DNA of 64,000 nt from Adenophora triphylla var. japonica (Eukaryota; Streptophyta; Magnoliopsida; Asterales; Campanulaceae): NCBI GenBank assembly GCA_022495995.1, contig JAFEMH010002442.1, positions 1 to 64,000 of the forward strand, read 5' to 3'. The position numbers and the translations under genes are program-made. A model generated the notes under the pieces. The model saw only the letters and a program-made list of their open reading frames with translations, was not told the origin of the DNA and did no database searches. Below, in pieces: positions 1-11,829 of the stretch (position 1 is its first letter; each line of letters opens with the position of its first letter).

Positions 1-2064
1 CGGGCGCGTCACCCTCTCTCCAGCATAATATGCGTCGCAAGTCGACCTCCCTCGTAATCCTCCGTCCGCACAATCCAAATCTCGGGCGCCTTCAACCAAG
101 CGCCACTCGAAGCGATCCTGTGGGAAAAATATCATCCCTCATCCGTCTCGGCCTCCGTCAAAGGAAGGCAATCCGCGTACCCGAGAGTCGTACGCCCCGG
201 AGCTTATCTTCTCCCGGCATGCTTGGACTAAGACCGCATGGCCGAATACGCCCGACGCACTCCGCCGGCCGCCGCCACATCGTGACGTGAAAAACTCCAA
301 CGCCCATACCGCGAAAGGTAAAAATCAAATCAATCCAAAGGCAAAAGAAAAGTGTGTGCTCAAAAAAAAAAAAAGGAGAAGGAGGGGAAAGCAAAAAGAG
401 AGCTTATACCTCCAGTGGCAAACTCAAAGCAAGACAGTGAGCTCACAGCCTCTTCCGCCGTACTCTATCAAGAGCAAAGTAAAAGCTCGCGCCCCGGCCT
501 CTCCCCACGAGACATCTCCGACCGTCTCCATGTCCTCCAAGGATCTCAAGCAAGGCAAAGACCGCCGTCCCCTCAAGATGTCCAAAGAGGGTGCTCGAGA
601 AAGCAAAACCACAAGAAGGCCCTAGCGATCCGCTCTTCGCCTATCCTCTCCTCCCCACTCTCGTAGCTCGCTATGGTCTCCACAATCTTACCGTAGACCA
701 CGGCATACTCCATCCCCATCCCCTTTTTGGGAATAGGGGAAAATCCCTTAAGAGCTCTGGCAGACGCATCGCACGCTATAGCCGTCCCGCCACTCAATGC
801 CGCTGGCCCATTAAAGGACAAAGCCCGTAATAGCAAACAGATCGGAGGGCGTAACCGTAGCCTCGCCCCCGTAAGAAGTGAAAGGTGCGGGTCGCGGTCC
901 CACCAATGCCGAGCCAGAGCAAACATCAAGCCCTTGCTCTTAGTGGAACTTGACTCACCCCCTCAAGCACTCGACGAACTCCCAAAGCCCCGTCTCGACA
1001 ACAATCTGCTCCTGACTCCTAAGCAAAGCTCCTCGGCCCGCATCCGGAAGCCGATCCCACAAGTCAACCACGGACTCCACCGATCCTCGAGTCTTCATCT
1101 TGTTCAGCTGTTCCGTACCGTAGTTGTTTCCACCCTGCAATAAAAAAAAGAGAAAATGTCAAAAAAATTGCATTTGCACAAAAAAAGAGCATACACATGC
1201 ATTAAAAAATTTCGACAAAGATAACTAAGCATGCAAATGTATTACGCCTAATTTTTCTCGCATAAAAGAAAACAAGCTGCAAGTCACATTCATTCATACA
1301 TCCATACAAAGAGTCGACGGAAATAAAAACTTCGTCCCATTTTCAAAAAAAGTACATACATGCATACCATCCATCATCTCAAAAGAAAAAAATGCACACA
1401 TGCATATCATCCATCTTACATGCAACGGGAGGAAAAATCCGTCCCACTTCTCAAAAAAAAAAATCCTAAACATACATACGTCTCATGTTGGCAAAGAGCC
1501 CATTCTTTCAAAAACAAAATGCATGCATTGCATCATCACAATTCACAATATTTCAAAAAAAAAAAATGTGGCAAAAATGCCAATTCTTTTCCCAAGCAAA
1601 ATGCACATTTTGGGATACCCACAAATTCATCAAGATCAATATTCAATTTTCAAAAAAAAAAATCATCATCATTCACAATTTTCGGATAAAAAAAAAAATA
1701 ATAATAATGGCAAAAATGCCAATTCTTTTCTCAAGCAAAATGCACATTTTGAGTTACCCATATACTCATACAAAGCATCGAAACCAAAATCCAAGGCCAA
1801 GAACATGGTCATTTTCGAAATTTTTCAAAAAAAAAAATTCAAAATTCAATTTCAATCAAGAAATCGACAAGAGGATCAAAAAGATTCAAAGTATACTGTT
1901 CGGAGATGCGGATCCGAAGCCCAATGTTGCCAAGCATCGGGGTAAGGCTCCTCCGCAATCGATTGCGAAAGGGTGTAATGCCTCCTCATTCGGACAAGCT
2001 CCAATCGTCTCTTCGCGACCGGGCCACGTCCTTGGCCTTGAAAAGCGCCTTCCCCGTGTTCCAT
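1..2064 (-). pseudogene. Antisense plant mobile domain (PMD) pseudogene of element E
   Basis: Reads against the host element. Exon 1 starts at the ATG at 2064-2062 and encodes a basic N-terminus (MEHGEG..., RRLELVRMRRH). A long, homopolymer-rich intron follows. Exon 2 begins at 1134 after a clear TTGCAG acceptor and opens with a segment matching the PMD gene of element B (LNKMKTRG against VHNLKSRG, then a W-D/E-x-L-P motif). The PMD pattern continues at 929-573 (HWWD, then ARAFLWF) and near 500 (WGEAG). A TGA near 957, a frameshift near 850 and more breaks leftward show it is dead. The 3' end is off the window. Introns match B and C in position, so the gene was spliced before decay. Its role in retroelements is unknown. 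Confidence 0.72.
1140..1870. other. Intron 1 of the E PMD pseudogene, A-run rich
   Basis: About 700 bases without a supportable gene. It contains at least eight A-runs of 8-10 bases, repeats of ATGCATNCATC type, and a local duplication: GCAAAAATGCCAATTCTTTTC occurs near 1571 and again near 1710. The A-runs (T-runs in the sense of the antisense gene) precede the acceptor at 1136-1135, as expected for a plant intron. The short plus-strand ORFs here are low-complexity and not supported. Confidence 0.55.
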
Positions 2065-2337
2065 TGCTTGAAAATCGAAGAAAAACGGAAGATTTTTGAA
2101 GCTTTTTGGACAACAATGGCGGATTTGCAGATTTTCTCTCTCTCTCTCGTAATTTTCTGTAAAAACAGAATGGGGAACGAGAAGGGCGTTGGCCCTAATT
2201 AATACCCCTGACTTTTCAACCCTCTCCGCGCGGACAGGATTGTAAGGGTCAAAATGACCCTTTTGCCCCTTAAAATTCCAGGACTCTGCAATTCAGTCCC
2301 CAACTTGACAGAGTTAACCAAAGTCAGCCCCTTGTCA

Positions 2338-3300
2338 AGGAAATCCTTCCCGGCAGTCAAACGTAAGACCGATTTCCTCGAGAAAGATAACGAGATCCCA
2401 TATCTTTCATCAAAATCATCCCCGGCAGTCAAACGTAAGACCGAGTGCCCCGAGAAAGATAACGGATCCCGTATCTTTCATCAAAATCTTCCCGGCAGTA
2501 AAACGTAAGACCGAGTGCCCCGAGAAAGATAACGAGATCTCGTATCTTTCATCAAAATCATTCCCTAAAAGCAAGAAACGTAAGACCGAGTGCCCCGAGA
2601 AAGATAACGAGATCCCGTATCTTTCATCAAAATCATTCCCCGCAAGAAACGTAAGACCGAGTGCCCCGAGAAAGATAACGGATCCCGTATCTTTCATCAA
2701 AATCATTCCCTAGCCAAACGTAAGACCGAGTACCCCGAGAAAGATAACGGATCCCGTATCTTTCATCAAAATCTTCCCTACAGCAAAAACGTAAGACCGA
2801 GTGCCCCGAGAAAGATAACGGATCCCGTATCTTTCATCAAAATCATCCCCTAAGCAAGAAACGTAAGACCGATCTCCCCGAGAAAGACAAGAAACGTAAG
2901 ACCGAGTGCTCCCGAGAAAGACATAACGAGATCCCGTATCTTTCATCAAAATCTTCCCTAAGCAATAAACGTAAGACCGAGTGCCCCCCGAGAAAGATAA
3001 TGAGATCCCGTATCTTTCATCAAAATCATTCCCTACACAAACGTAAGTAAGACCGAGTACCCCGAGAAAGATAACGGATCCTGTATCTTTCATCAAAATC
3101 TTCCCGGCAGTCAAACGTAAGACCGATTTTCTCGAGAAAGATAACGAGATCCCATATCTTTCATCAAAATCATCCCCTAGCCAAACGTAAGACCGAGTGC
3201 TCCCGAGAAAGATAATCGGATCCCGTATCTTTCATCAAAATCTTCCCTATAAAGAAACGTAAGACCGAGTGCCCCGAGAAAGATAACGAGATCTCGTATC
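2338..3300 (+). repeat. 70-72 bp tandem array in the E 3' region, left half
   Basis: Roughly 13 head-to-tail units, each with the words CGTAAGACCGAGTGCCCCGA, AGATAACGGATCCCGTATC and TTTCATCAAAATC. Units vary between an ACGAGATCCCG and an ACGGATCCCG version, and some are shortened (near 2880). Each unit holds an inverted repeat, GAAAGATAACGG facing CCGTATCTTTC, which pairs over about 11 bases with one bulge. The array is interrupted at 3300/3301 by element C and resumes at 19616. Family-specific tandem repeats in the 3' region are a known trait of Tat/Ogre-type elements and a source of satellite DNA. Confidence 0.9.
3296..3300. repeat. Target site duplication of element C, left copy (GTATC)
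   Basis: GTATC precedes the TG of the left LTR; the second copy is at 19616-19620. The word is part of the 70-bp unit of element E, so C landed inside that array. Five bases is the usual duplication for Ty3/gypsy integration. Confidence 0.95.
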
Positions 3301-4914
3301 TGTGAATGTGGGCCCCAAAATTCTGTGTTGGATTCACGCGAGTTTGAAGACATCCGAGTTATTTGAAAAACGGAGTCGCCACGCCATTTTGATTACCTCA
3401 AAACTTTGAAAAAAAGGTTTTTACTTGGGTTCGGAGGTTAAGTTACCCCTCGGGAAGAACGTTATGCTCACCCAAAGTGCCTTGCCGAGCAAGTCTCCCA
3501 AGATTTCATTAATCGTGCTTGCTTGCGTGCTTTCTTTGTGTGCATGTGTTTGAGAGTAAAAAGGGGGAAATGTCCCAAGTTATCTTCCGGACGTACAAAC
3601 CATTTGTTGGTTGTCGCTCGGGATTCCTTGGAATTTATGTATTTGGGATTATGATCCCGTCCTCATCTTGTGACTTGTGATCATCGCATTTTAAACCTCG
3701 GGACCCTCGGGACTTGCGTGATCGAGAGAATGACTCTCTTTGTGGTCAAAGATGAGGTTCTTTAGGAAGGAATGTCCTTAGCCCATCAATCCTACGCTTT
3801 AAGACGGTCGAGCTCGTATAGAGGCTTCATACTCATTCTTAAGCGATAATCGGAGATATAGGGTTCAAGGTTATCCTTTTCCTAAAGAAATCGTGAACCT
3901 TTAATGGAAGGAACGATGTAAAGATAGGATCTTTTTACACCGGTCTGTTCCAAGGTTGGGGGAAAGGGAAATGTATGATGAAAAAATGACTCTTTAATGA
4001 AAAGATGACATTTTTATGTTTGCAAATGATGCTTTTTGATTTAAAGAAAGGATCTTTATTGCAAATGATGCATAAAGATAGGATTTTTATGCAAATGATG
4101 CATTGAAAAAGGTTTTTTGATGCAAAGGATGCATTTTTATTGAAAAAGATTTGATCTTTATATGCAAATGATGCATAAAGATAACATTTTTATTTGAAAA
4201 TAGGGGTTTTAGGTGCAAAGGATGCACCTTTATGAAAAAAAGACTACATTTTTATGACAAATGAGGTCTTAATGCATGCAAAAGGGAAAGGGGGATGATA
4301 AAGAAATGATCTTTATGAATAAATGCCAAGTCCCAAGCAAGATATATGAATGCAATGAGCAAGTATATCAATTAAAATGCAAGGTTAGGGCGTGCGAGGT
4401 TACCAATCGTTTCCTTTGCTTCTTCGGACGGAGCTAGGAGGAGAGGTTCGTCTTGGGTCTTCAAGGAGGAGGGAGATGGCTTCGAGCTTCTTCTTCGCCT
4501 TCTTGAGCCTTCAAGGGTGTTCTTCACGCTCGATTGTGTTTGTGAGTGTATTGTATCTCTATTGTGTGTCTTGTTGTTTTTTGAAATGGGTAGAGGAGGG
4601 CTCTATTTATAGGCAAGCCCGGATAAGGCTAATGAAGCCGTGCGGTCGAGGCGCCGAGCTAATGCAGCCGTGCGGGCTTATCCATTGTGACTCAAAGCAT
4701 TCTAGAACCATGCAAGGTGGCATTATTCTAGAACCTTCCCTCCTAATTAAGAAAACGTGTTTCTTAATTAGGAAGGATTCCCTTCAGCCTTTATTTAATT
4801 AAAAACAGCTCCGGAATGTTTCCGAACACTAGGAAGGTTCCGGGGAATTACCTAAAACTTACCGAAATTGCCGGGAAATTTAACCGAAGGCATGAGCCGA
4901 TTTGGGTACTTACA
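3301..4914 (-). repeat. 3' LTR of element C
   Basis: Begins TGTGAATGTG and ends GGGTACTTACA on the plus strand (sense TGTAAGTACCC...CATTCACA). Collinear with the 5' LTR at 17993-19615 apart from scattered substitutions and small indels, implying a fairly recent insertion. A TATA box lies on the minus strand at 4604-4612. The region 3960-4330 repeats short words of GCAAATGATGCA and AAAGATAGGATTTTTAT type. A copy of the PBS core (CGGAGTCGCCA) lies inside the LTR at 3371-3381. Confidence 0.95.
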
Positions 4915-5040
4915 AGCCCCTCGGCAACGCCACTTGCAAGGCGAGTGGGGTTGTCGATAGAAAAGGATCCGATCTCGGCGAATGCCGAGACGGATTGGGT
5001 GACCAAGACGGCCGAGTGGCCGAACCTTTTGGAAGGCTAC

Positions 5041-5074
5041 CTACGTATCCCTGAGGAATCAAGCCACGCCGTAG
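5041..5074 (-). other. Conserved two-stem hairpin motif, C copy 2
   Basis: Outer stem CTACG (5041-5045) with CGTAG (5070-5074); inner stem TCC (5048-5050) with GGA (5055-5057). Flanked by GGCTAC and TTCGG. Same motif and polarity relative to its element as seven other copies in elements A, B, C and E. Confidence 0.6.
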
Positions 5075-5307
5075 TTCGGAATTAGGATCCGCTGGGGAAG
5101 GAAGAAGAGAAACTGGTCTCTTGCTGGGGAAAAAGAAGAGAAAATGACCTAGGAGGTCAAGCAATTGATCCTACTGGGGATATGCTAGGAGTGACCCAGG
5201 TGGTCGGATATCTGAACTTCTATGAGGGGGCGCTTTATCACTGAGGAGTGACAAAGAAACAGGGTGACCAAAGTGGTCGAATGGCTGGACCTTTTATAAA
5301 AGGCTAC

Positions 5308-5342
5308 CTACGTATCCCGGAGGAATCAAGCCTTGATCGTAG
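5308..5342 (-). other. Conserved two-stem hairpin motif, C copy 3
   Basis: Outer stem CTACG (5308-5312) with CGTAG (5338-5342); inner TCC (5315-5317) with GGA (5322-5324). A tandem partner of the copy at 5041, about 270 bases away, embedded in a local duplication that includes GGCTACCTACGTATCCC and GGAATCAAGCC. Confidence 0.6.
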
Positions 5343-5479
5343 TTCAAGCATCACTAGATAGTTAAGAACGATGTCTAGGATTCTTGAGATTTTGACAATT
5401 AATGGAGGCTGTCACCTGATTGACAATTACTGGAGGATGTCACCTGATTGACACTAGAGCTTACGTCACTATCGAGTGG

Positions 5480-6195
5480 ATAGAGGTAGCTAGAGTTTGG
5501 TGAAGTTGAGCATACGTCTCAATCTCTTTCGAATCAGAGATATGGGTTGCTAAAGTTTGAAAAACTTGAGCATACGTCTCAATCTCTTTCGAACCAGAGA
5601 TATGGGTTGCCAATGACTTGAGCATACGTCTCAATTCTCTTTTGAATCAGAGATATGGGTTGCCAATGACTTGAGCATACGTCTCAATCTCTTTCGAATC
5701 AGAGATATGGGTTGCCAATGCATACGTCACTATTCATGACAGAGGTAACTTAAGTTGAGAGAAACTTGAGCGTACGTCACTATTCGGGATAGAGGTAGCT
5801 TAAGTTAAGAGAAACTTAGCATACGTCACTATTCTGGATAGAGGTAGCTTAAGTTGAGAGAAACTTAGCATACGTCACTATTCGGGATAGAGGTAGCTTA
5901 AGTTGAGAGAAACTTGAGCGTACGTCACTATTCGGGATAGAGGTAGCTTAAGTTGATAGAAACTTAGCATACGTCACTATTCGGGATAGAGGTAGCTTAA
6001 GTTGAGAGAAACTTGAGCGTACGTCACTATTCGGGATAGAGGTAGCTTAAGTTAAGAGAAACTTAGCATACGTCACTATTCGGGATAGAGGTAGCTTAAG
6101 TTGATAGAAACTTAGCATACGTCACTATTCGGGATAGAGGTAGCTTAAGTTGATAGAAACTTAGCATACGTCACTATTCTGGATAGAGGTAGGCT
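5480..6195 (-). repeat. 3' region tandem arrays of element C (two related unit types)
   Basis: First block, about 5510-5720: four or five units of roughly 55 bp carrying GAGCATACGTCTCAATCTC, CAGAGATATGGG and TTGCCAATG. Second block, about 5725-6195: nine or ten units of roughly 51-54 bp carrying CATACGTCACTATTCGGGAT, AGAGGTAGCTTAAGTTGA and GAGAAACTTAGC. Both share the lead word CATACGTC. Units contain inverted repeats: ATCTCT facing AGAGAT in block one, GCTTAAGTT facing AACTTGAGC (one G-T pair) in block two. It sits between the PMD gene and the 3' LTR, the same slot as the unrelated arrays of E and B. Confidence 0.9.
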
Positions 6196-6229
6196 CGCCT
6201 TAGAGTTTTGACAATTCGAGGTTGTCACC

Positions 6230-6586
6230 TAGCGTTATCCCGTTATAACGGAATTAACTGAGGCGACCGGGAATAAAGCTTGATTGCTAAAGAGATAAGG
6301 GATATTTTTCGAAAAGATGTTATCTTGGTTAAAAGATAACGGAAATTGCATGCCCAAGTGGAAGGTCCAGGGGCAGATTGTAATTTCGCCGTAGCGAATG
6401 AAGCCGCCCGGCATGAGATGGAGAAAAAGGAGCCGTACGGCTAGAGACCTCGTTTTTTCCAGATTATTTAAAACAGTTTGAACGGGCATCGGGCATTATT
6501 GCCGCCAAGAACTCGCCGAGGAAGAGAGAGAGAAAAGAGAGAATTTCTTCAAAATTCTTTAATTCCCTTTGCTTCTATCGATTGGA
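6230..6586 (+). promoter_or_regulatory. Upstream region of the antisense PMD gene of element C
   Basis: About 350 bases between the tandem array and the start codon at 6587. ATTATTTAAAAC at about 6462-6473 is a plausible TATA-like box roughly 115 bases before the ATG, and GAGAGAGAAAAGAGAG follows as a purine-rich leader. Promoter function is inferred from position only. Confidence 0.35.
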
Positions 6587-9196
6587 ATGGATCCGGAGGG
6601 CAATCTCATACCGAGGCAAGCAAGAAGAAACATCTCGGCGGCCACGAGAAGGAGGAGAAAGGAGCTCGTTCGGACGGAGAGGAAGTATGACTTCCTTACG
6701 CCTCCATCGGAGCTTTACCCGGGGAGAAGGGAGCATAAATCAACGAACCCTCGATCGGTTGGGGTAAGCATTCTCATTTTGCTCAAATCCGATGATTTTG
6801 CTTGAATTTTGAATGATTTAGGGCTTGACCCGAATTTTAGGATTTTTGAATGATTTTTTTGAATGATTTTGAGATGCATGAACAACCTATGAGGCTAAGA
6901 ATGTGCATGTGCGACTTGTTTGACAAAAATTATGAGAATGACTCACTTTTTCTCGCAAAATGAAGTAAGAATGAGAATTTTTCAAAATATGAGACGGAGT
7001 TCTTGCCTTGTGCTAGAACTAGGTCAAAATTCTGATTTTCAATGAGAAAACATGATTTTGGAAGATGAAAATGATTCATGCATGCCATTTCGAAAGAATA
7101 ATGCTTATGTGCAAAAATTGTGAAAATTATGATTTTGTGCCTTAGGAAAGCAACGGACTTGACATGACGCGTTTCAAATGATGAAAGACGCTTTTTGATG
7201 CAAATAATGCTAGAAAAACTTTTGTGAATGATTTTCTTTGAAAACATGTGCATTTTTTTGTGAATATATGCATGCTTTTGAAAATGATGAAGGACTCGAC
7301 ACTTCTTTTTTTTTTTTTTGTGCTTGTCTACAGAGAACAAGTCTAGAGGACCATCTGAGATAGCGCTAAGCTTTGGGCAGAGGATGCCGGATTTTGAGAA
7401 GAATGGGGTGAACCCCAAGAATTTGGTGAGGGCTACCGCCTGGATGCGTTTGTAGAGGCTATCGGCAGGGTGTTCACATCACCTCTAAGAGCAAGGGCTT
7501 GATCCAGCCCTTTCGAGTTCTCGTGGGACAAGACACATAGCTTTCACCGAGCCGGGAGAGCCGATGTTGACTCCCGCCGATTTCACAACCTATTACCGGC
7601 CTACGCTTCACCGGGAGGCCCGTGACTTGAGAGACCACATTACGCCCGAGGAGTTCCAGGCTTTGGTAGGGTTTGAGCCGATTCCCAAGGGGCCGGGATG
7701 GAGACGCTGAACGCCGAGGTAGCAGCCTGTACTTGCATGCGTAACTTTGCCGCTAATGATGTGATCGCCCAAACTCGGCTAGAGCATTCATATGGTTGAT
7801 GCTATCACCACTATCTTTGCTAATTCTGGGACGCTAGCTATGACTTGCCTCCTCGACTCTCGGAGGATGTGGATGGGATAGGGACGGCCTCGGGGAGAGG
7901 CCGGATTGGCGGAGTTGTACTTCTCGTTGGACATGTACAATGGAACAAAGCCGCTTCCACGGATCGGCTTCTCATTTGCCCTCGAGGTAGTCTCCTTTCT
8001 TTTTTTCTTTTCTTTTCCCGTCTTGAGACTTTTATAAGAGAGAGAATGACCTTTTGATGTTTTGAACATGCAGCCTGGTTTTGCGAGGTGATCGGGTTCT
8101 TCCTCGAAACCAAACAGAGTGATGTCACCATCTTCCCCGCTATGGTTCGCCGGAGGGGAGATGCGAGAGATAAATTCACTGGGAAGACCCGGATTACCTT
8201 CGATTACAAAATGGTGAGGCCACCATCAACAGTGGATGTGGCACGACGGAGTGGACTTCTACCCTCAAAGCGTATCCGGAGATTTTTCCGGGAGATGCCA
8301 TTGAGGCGACGAGGCGCAGGAGGTGGCTCACCTGGCCGACATGTGATGTCATTTACTTGGGGGACCGCTTCGAGGCAAAGATGGCCATGTCCCTCCATTC
8401 GACGCCATTACTCCTCAGATCCTCCAAAGACGGATGCTACATGTGGATTGGCCAGAGGATGAGATAGCGAGGTACTGTGTGCGTGGCCGCAGAGGAGCAC
8501 TTTGACATGGACACCCCTACGCCGTGTTTGTGGAGCAAATACCGAGGACGCCACAAAAGCTAGTGAAGCTAGCGGTCACTCGTGATACGGGAGGATGAGC
8601 CTATCGACTCCGCCGATCCCTCCCGCGCATCCGTCCTATGTGGTCCATGGAGTGCCGAGGAGGATGAGGATACCCGTCCCCGATGCTAGGAGCCCCAAGA
8701 CACCTTGCCGCCCGATAGCACCGTAAGTATACTCTTAGGGTCTTATTCCCTTTTTAGCTTTCGCATTTTCGCTTTTGCAATTTTCTCGAGATTTTCCGAG
8801 ATTTTTCTCTTTTTTTTTCTCGTGTTCCACTCGCACTTACGATAGGGCCGGTCAAAGGCGTAATAGGGGCCGGAAGGACATGTGCCGGTCTCTTCGAGGA
8901 AGCCGGCCCGCGCTTCGAAGGCGGCAGCGGATGCACAGGAGCTCGGGCGCAAGAGACGGCACGTCTGGGGCACAGCCTACCTCATCGGCCTCGTGAGTAC
9001 TCTTCCAAAGGCCATGCCTCGGGGCGGGGACCCAACGCCGACATTCCTCGGGAGCAAAATGGGCCGAGTACGGCACGATAATGTCCATTTGTCCGACGTG
9101 AGCGACTGTGAGGACTTGATGAGGGAGGCTAGCATCTATGAGTTGAGCAACATGAGGAGGAAGAAGAATCTGAGGCCTAGGAGGTCTCTAGAATAG
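6587..9196 (+). pseudogene. Antisense PMD gene of element C, four exons, broken
   Basis: Exon 1 (6587-6763) encodes a basic leader (MDPEGN, RRRRKELVRTERK, SELYPGRREHK) and ends at GGG|GTAAGC. Exon 2 starts after CTACAG at 7333 and carries TSRGPSEIA and SFHRAG-type PMD remnants, ending at CTCGAG|GTAGTC (7986). Exon 3 starts after the CAG at 8071-8073 (WFCEV), ending ACC|GTAAGTAT (8722). Exon 4 starts near 8846 and stops at 9196. All three intron positions match the better preserved copy in element B. Many frameshifts, for example just after the exon 2 acceptor, show it is not functional. It reads towards the DUF7745-like gene and against pol. Confidence 0.7.
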
Positions 9197-9703
9197 ATTT
9201 GGAACGAAAACAAACAATGAACAATTTTTATGCACACTTTGTTTATTTTTTGCTTTATTTGGGCGCCGATGGGGCGAAAACATTGTATTTACATTTTATT
9301 TACTTTTCTAATTTATGCTTTTTCAATTTGCATATTATTTGAGCCTCGGGGCGATTTTTTTGCTTGGAATTAAATCGGGCCAAAATGATTTATAATGGTA
9401 TATAAATGCTTGAATGGCTTCGGATATGTTTTTGTACAGGTTTTGGTTGAGAAAGTGGGGTGAAAACTCCCTTGGGCAGCAATCTTTGGTTGCCGCAGAA
9501 TTTTTTTCTGCAGAGGGCTAATGTAGCCGCGCGGCACGGCCTCGAGGGAAAATGAAGCCGTGCGGCTAATGCCTGTCTCGAGCCGGTTATTTTCTCGAAT
9601 AAAAGCAAGGCTTGGCCATTTCATTTCATTTTCCTCTAGACTTGTCCCAATTGTTCCCAGAGCATATTTTGGACCGAAAAGCACCATCTTTGAACACTTT
9701 GCG
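9197..9703 (+). other. Spacer and upstream region between the two antisense genes of element C
   Basis: AT-rich 3' flank of the PMD gene (9197-9370), then a region containing TTTTTCTGCAGAGGGCTAATG near 9505 and GGCTAATG...GCCG(C/T)GCGGC repeats. The words GCTAATGNAGCCGTGCGG also occur twice inside the C LTRs (near 4628 and 4660), suggesting exchange between the LTR and antisense-gene promoters. No gene seen. Confidence 0.45.
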
Positions 9704-11204
9704 ATGGAGAAGCCCGTCGATTGCAAAGGGGGAAGCGAGACCATTTTCTATCCGGTCTTCAATCTGGGCGAGACATAACTTCCAAAATCACAAGGGACTC
9801 GCTTGATTCTTCCTTCAAGATCAAGTCTTTATGGCATTTGAGGGATCTCCCGCCCGATTGGGAACTCGCTGAGAGCCGCAAAGAAAGTTCTCGGGACGTC
9901 CGGAGACATGTTTATCAGCTTCTCTTACAACGAAATTGTCCCAACGCACGAAGACTTCGTGAGCCTTGATTGGGGTCCCGAGACCGAGGCTATATCTATT
10001 CCGCTGACGGAGACGTGCCGGTGACGGTAAAGCTTGCATCTTTTCTCGTGCATTCCTTTGGGAGAGGGCCGAGAGGATGATGGTAGCCCCTGATAGGATT
10101 GACCTTTCCGATATCCCGGCAAGTTTGGGTCTCCAGATATGGCCGCGACCACTGGCTATGGATGCTTTCATTCTCTCGCGTATTCTCTCGTTTTGTTCAC
10201 CGCCGAGTCCGTGGGGACTCATAGTGGCCTCTTGGACATGGTCGAGACTGCAGTGGCCGGGAAGGATATTGTCCCGCCGGGTTTTGGGAGAGACATTTCA
10301 TGGGATCGACAGATGGCTCTGGGAGACCATTTCATGAGGTCCGGAGTCCGGCTATGTTGACTTTGTGGTCAGCAGGAGAGGCTCTGGGCTTTGCCTCGGG
10401 CTTTGCCGACTCAAAGCCCTGGGTGATTTCTCGGGAGAGGTGCGCCTAGGCAGCAGGAACAGTGGTAGCCGGGAGCCGATGATGGCTAGGCTATCCACTT
10501 CGACATCCGTTGGTGGATACCACATTGGAGGCTGCATCAGAGGATATTTCAGGAGTCTTATGTTGTGAGGGTTCCAGTGATTCTCGCCGGTCATCCTTCT
10601 ACATACCCCGCTTGGTATCCAGCAGCTTGGGGCTTTACAGAGCCATCGAGTGATCGGGAGGACATCCGGACTATGGAGGTGGTGTCATTGGACATGAGAG
10701 ATCCAAACAGCCTTCTTTCTTCTCGAGGGCTTGGACATATACTCGCTTTCCCACCCAGGGCTATCTTCAGAGCAGGAAGAGCACCATCTTGACCACCGTC
10801 TACTTGGACCGGTACGAGAGGGAGACGGGAGCGACTCAAAGTTATCTTGGAGGATAGACGCGAGCTTTACTGAGCCGATCGCGACTCGAGTAGGACTCGA
10901 GGAGACCGAGGCTAAGGCGAGTTGCCATAACCAATGTGTGATTTGGTCCGAGATATGGAGGCTCTGCACAAGAGGTTGTCCGAGGTCGCTCCTTCGACCG
11001 AGGCTCGCAGGGAGGAGGTGCGGACTCGTGCTCTGGATAGAGAGAGCACTCATCGACACTGGGCCGGGTAGAGGCTCCAAAGCGAGGATACCAGCAGGTC
11101 GGGATGAGGGATACCGACATCATAGACAAAAAGAGGAAGAAGACTCGACGGGCCGAGGAAAAGGGAAGAAGACCAAAGAAGACTCAAATAATGACGACCG
11201 ATAA
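9704..11204 (+). pseudogene. Antisense DUF7745-like gene of element C, broken
   Basis: The likely start is the ATG at 9704 (MEKPVDCK). Near 9815-9950 the sequence encodes SLWHLRDLPPDWEL and RRHVYQLL, aligning with the DUF7745-like gene of element B (VWALKELMPDWDL, RRNVYNFSYNE). Further matches lie near 10255-10345 (KDIVPPGFGRDI against GDIVPLVLGETF). The C-terminus is lysine- and arginine-rich (KKRKK, GKGKKTKEDS) and ends at 11204, resembling the B tail (RRGKGKGKKDEG). At least three frame changes are needed, so it is a pseudogene. Family assignment rests on memory of plant retroelement proteins of this shape; the function is unknown. Confidence 0.6.
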
Positions 11205-11289
11205 GTCTTTTCTTAGGATTCCCTTATTGCCATTTTGCAAACACATTAGTTTATTTAGGCATTTTATTGTATTTTAGATCTTTTTAGCA

Positions 11290-11360
11290 AGTTAGCAGAG
11301 TCAAGAGGTAGACCGTGCTTGAACTCATCAAGAAGTTTTTAACTTGTAATGAACAAGGCA
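11290..11360. other. Conserved spacer between antisense gene 3' end and pol 3' end (C)
   Basis: Carries GAGTCAAGAGGTAGACCGTG and CTTGAACTCATCAA; element B has nearly the same block at 38800-38850. Conservation outside any ORF, in the gap between convergent genes, suggests a 3'-end processing role. Inference from two elements only. Confidence 0.5.
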
Positions 11361-11522
11361 TATTATCTTAAGAAATTAATCAAGACACATTTCATGGAAA
11401 TTCAAATGTCTTTATTGATTGGGACCCGTTTATGAAAACCGAAATACCCTTTATTATTTAGGACGCACTTCATGGAAGCTTGATTGTCCTTTTTATTGTT
11501 TAGACCGAACCATATATGGTCG

Positions 11523-11568
11523 CCACGTTCCCTTTTACAAGAAAGGCTAAGGGGCTCAGTCTACGTAG
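11523..11568 (-). other. Conserved two-stem hairpin motif, C copy 1 (between convergent genes)
   Basis: Outer stem CACG (11524-11527, one base lost) with CGTAG (11564-11568); inner stem CCCTT (11530-11534) with AAGGG (11549-11553). Flanked by AGACCGAACC and TTC as in the A and B copies. Confidence 0.6.
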
Positions 11569-11599
11569 TTCATTCTCGTGAACTAAATTTTTTCGTGTG

Positions 11600-11681
11600 C
11601 AAACTCGTTTTTTGCCTAGACCGCCCTTTTTGGGGTTTTCACTTAGCCGGGCATTACTCTTTTTGCACTAAGATTTTTTTC

Positions 11682-11712
<31 letters not shown>

Positions 11713-11787
11713 TGTGCAACCCCGTCTTTTTGCCTAGACCGCCCTTTTGAGGTTTTCAAATTTAGCCGGGTATTACTCTTTTTGCAC

Positions 11788-11826
<39 letters not shown>
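11600..11826 (-). repeat. Tandem duplication with long T-runs downstream of C pol
   Basis: A block of about 115 bp starting TTTTTGCCTAGACCGCCCTT and ending TTTTTGCACTAAGATTTTTT occurs twice, each followed by a T-run of about 28-34 bases (11682-11709 and 11793-11826). Element A has a related duplicated block at about 24407-24515 (GCCTAGACCGCCC, GCCTAGGCCGTCC). The duplication therefore predates the split of these families. Confidence 0.7.
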
Positions 11827-11828
<2 letters not shown>

Positions 11829-11829
11829 T

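Larger units (their letters stand above)
4915..5400 (-). other. 3' untranslated region of element C with purine tract and structured motifs
   Basis: Directly inside the 3' LTR. In the sense strand the last bases before the LTR are GCCGAGGGGCT, a purine-rich primer tract also present in element E. Next to it is a small hairpin (CCACT at 4930-4934 facing AGTGG at 4944-4948). Two copies of the conserved two-stem motif follow at 5041-5074 and 5308-5342. No gene is supported. Confidence 0.7.

Noticed and set aside
1360..2099. Overlapping plus-strand ORFs of 109-204 codons near the left edge
   Set aside because: They are made of Lys- and Phe-rich low-complexity sequence from A-runs in the intron of an antisense pseudogene.
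2338..3300. Regular 70-bp repeats as a CRISPR array
   Set aside because: The repeat is the whole unit; there are no unique spacers, and the context is a plant retrotransposon.
11682..11826. Long T-runs as poly(A) tails of minus-strand LINE or SINE insertions
   Set aside because: They end tandem copies of one block that is also duplicated in element A; no target duplication or LINE/SINE body was seen.
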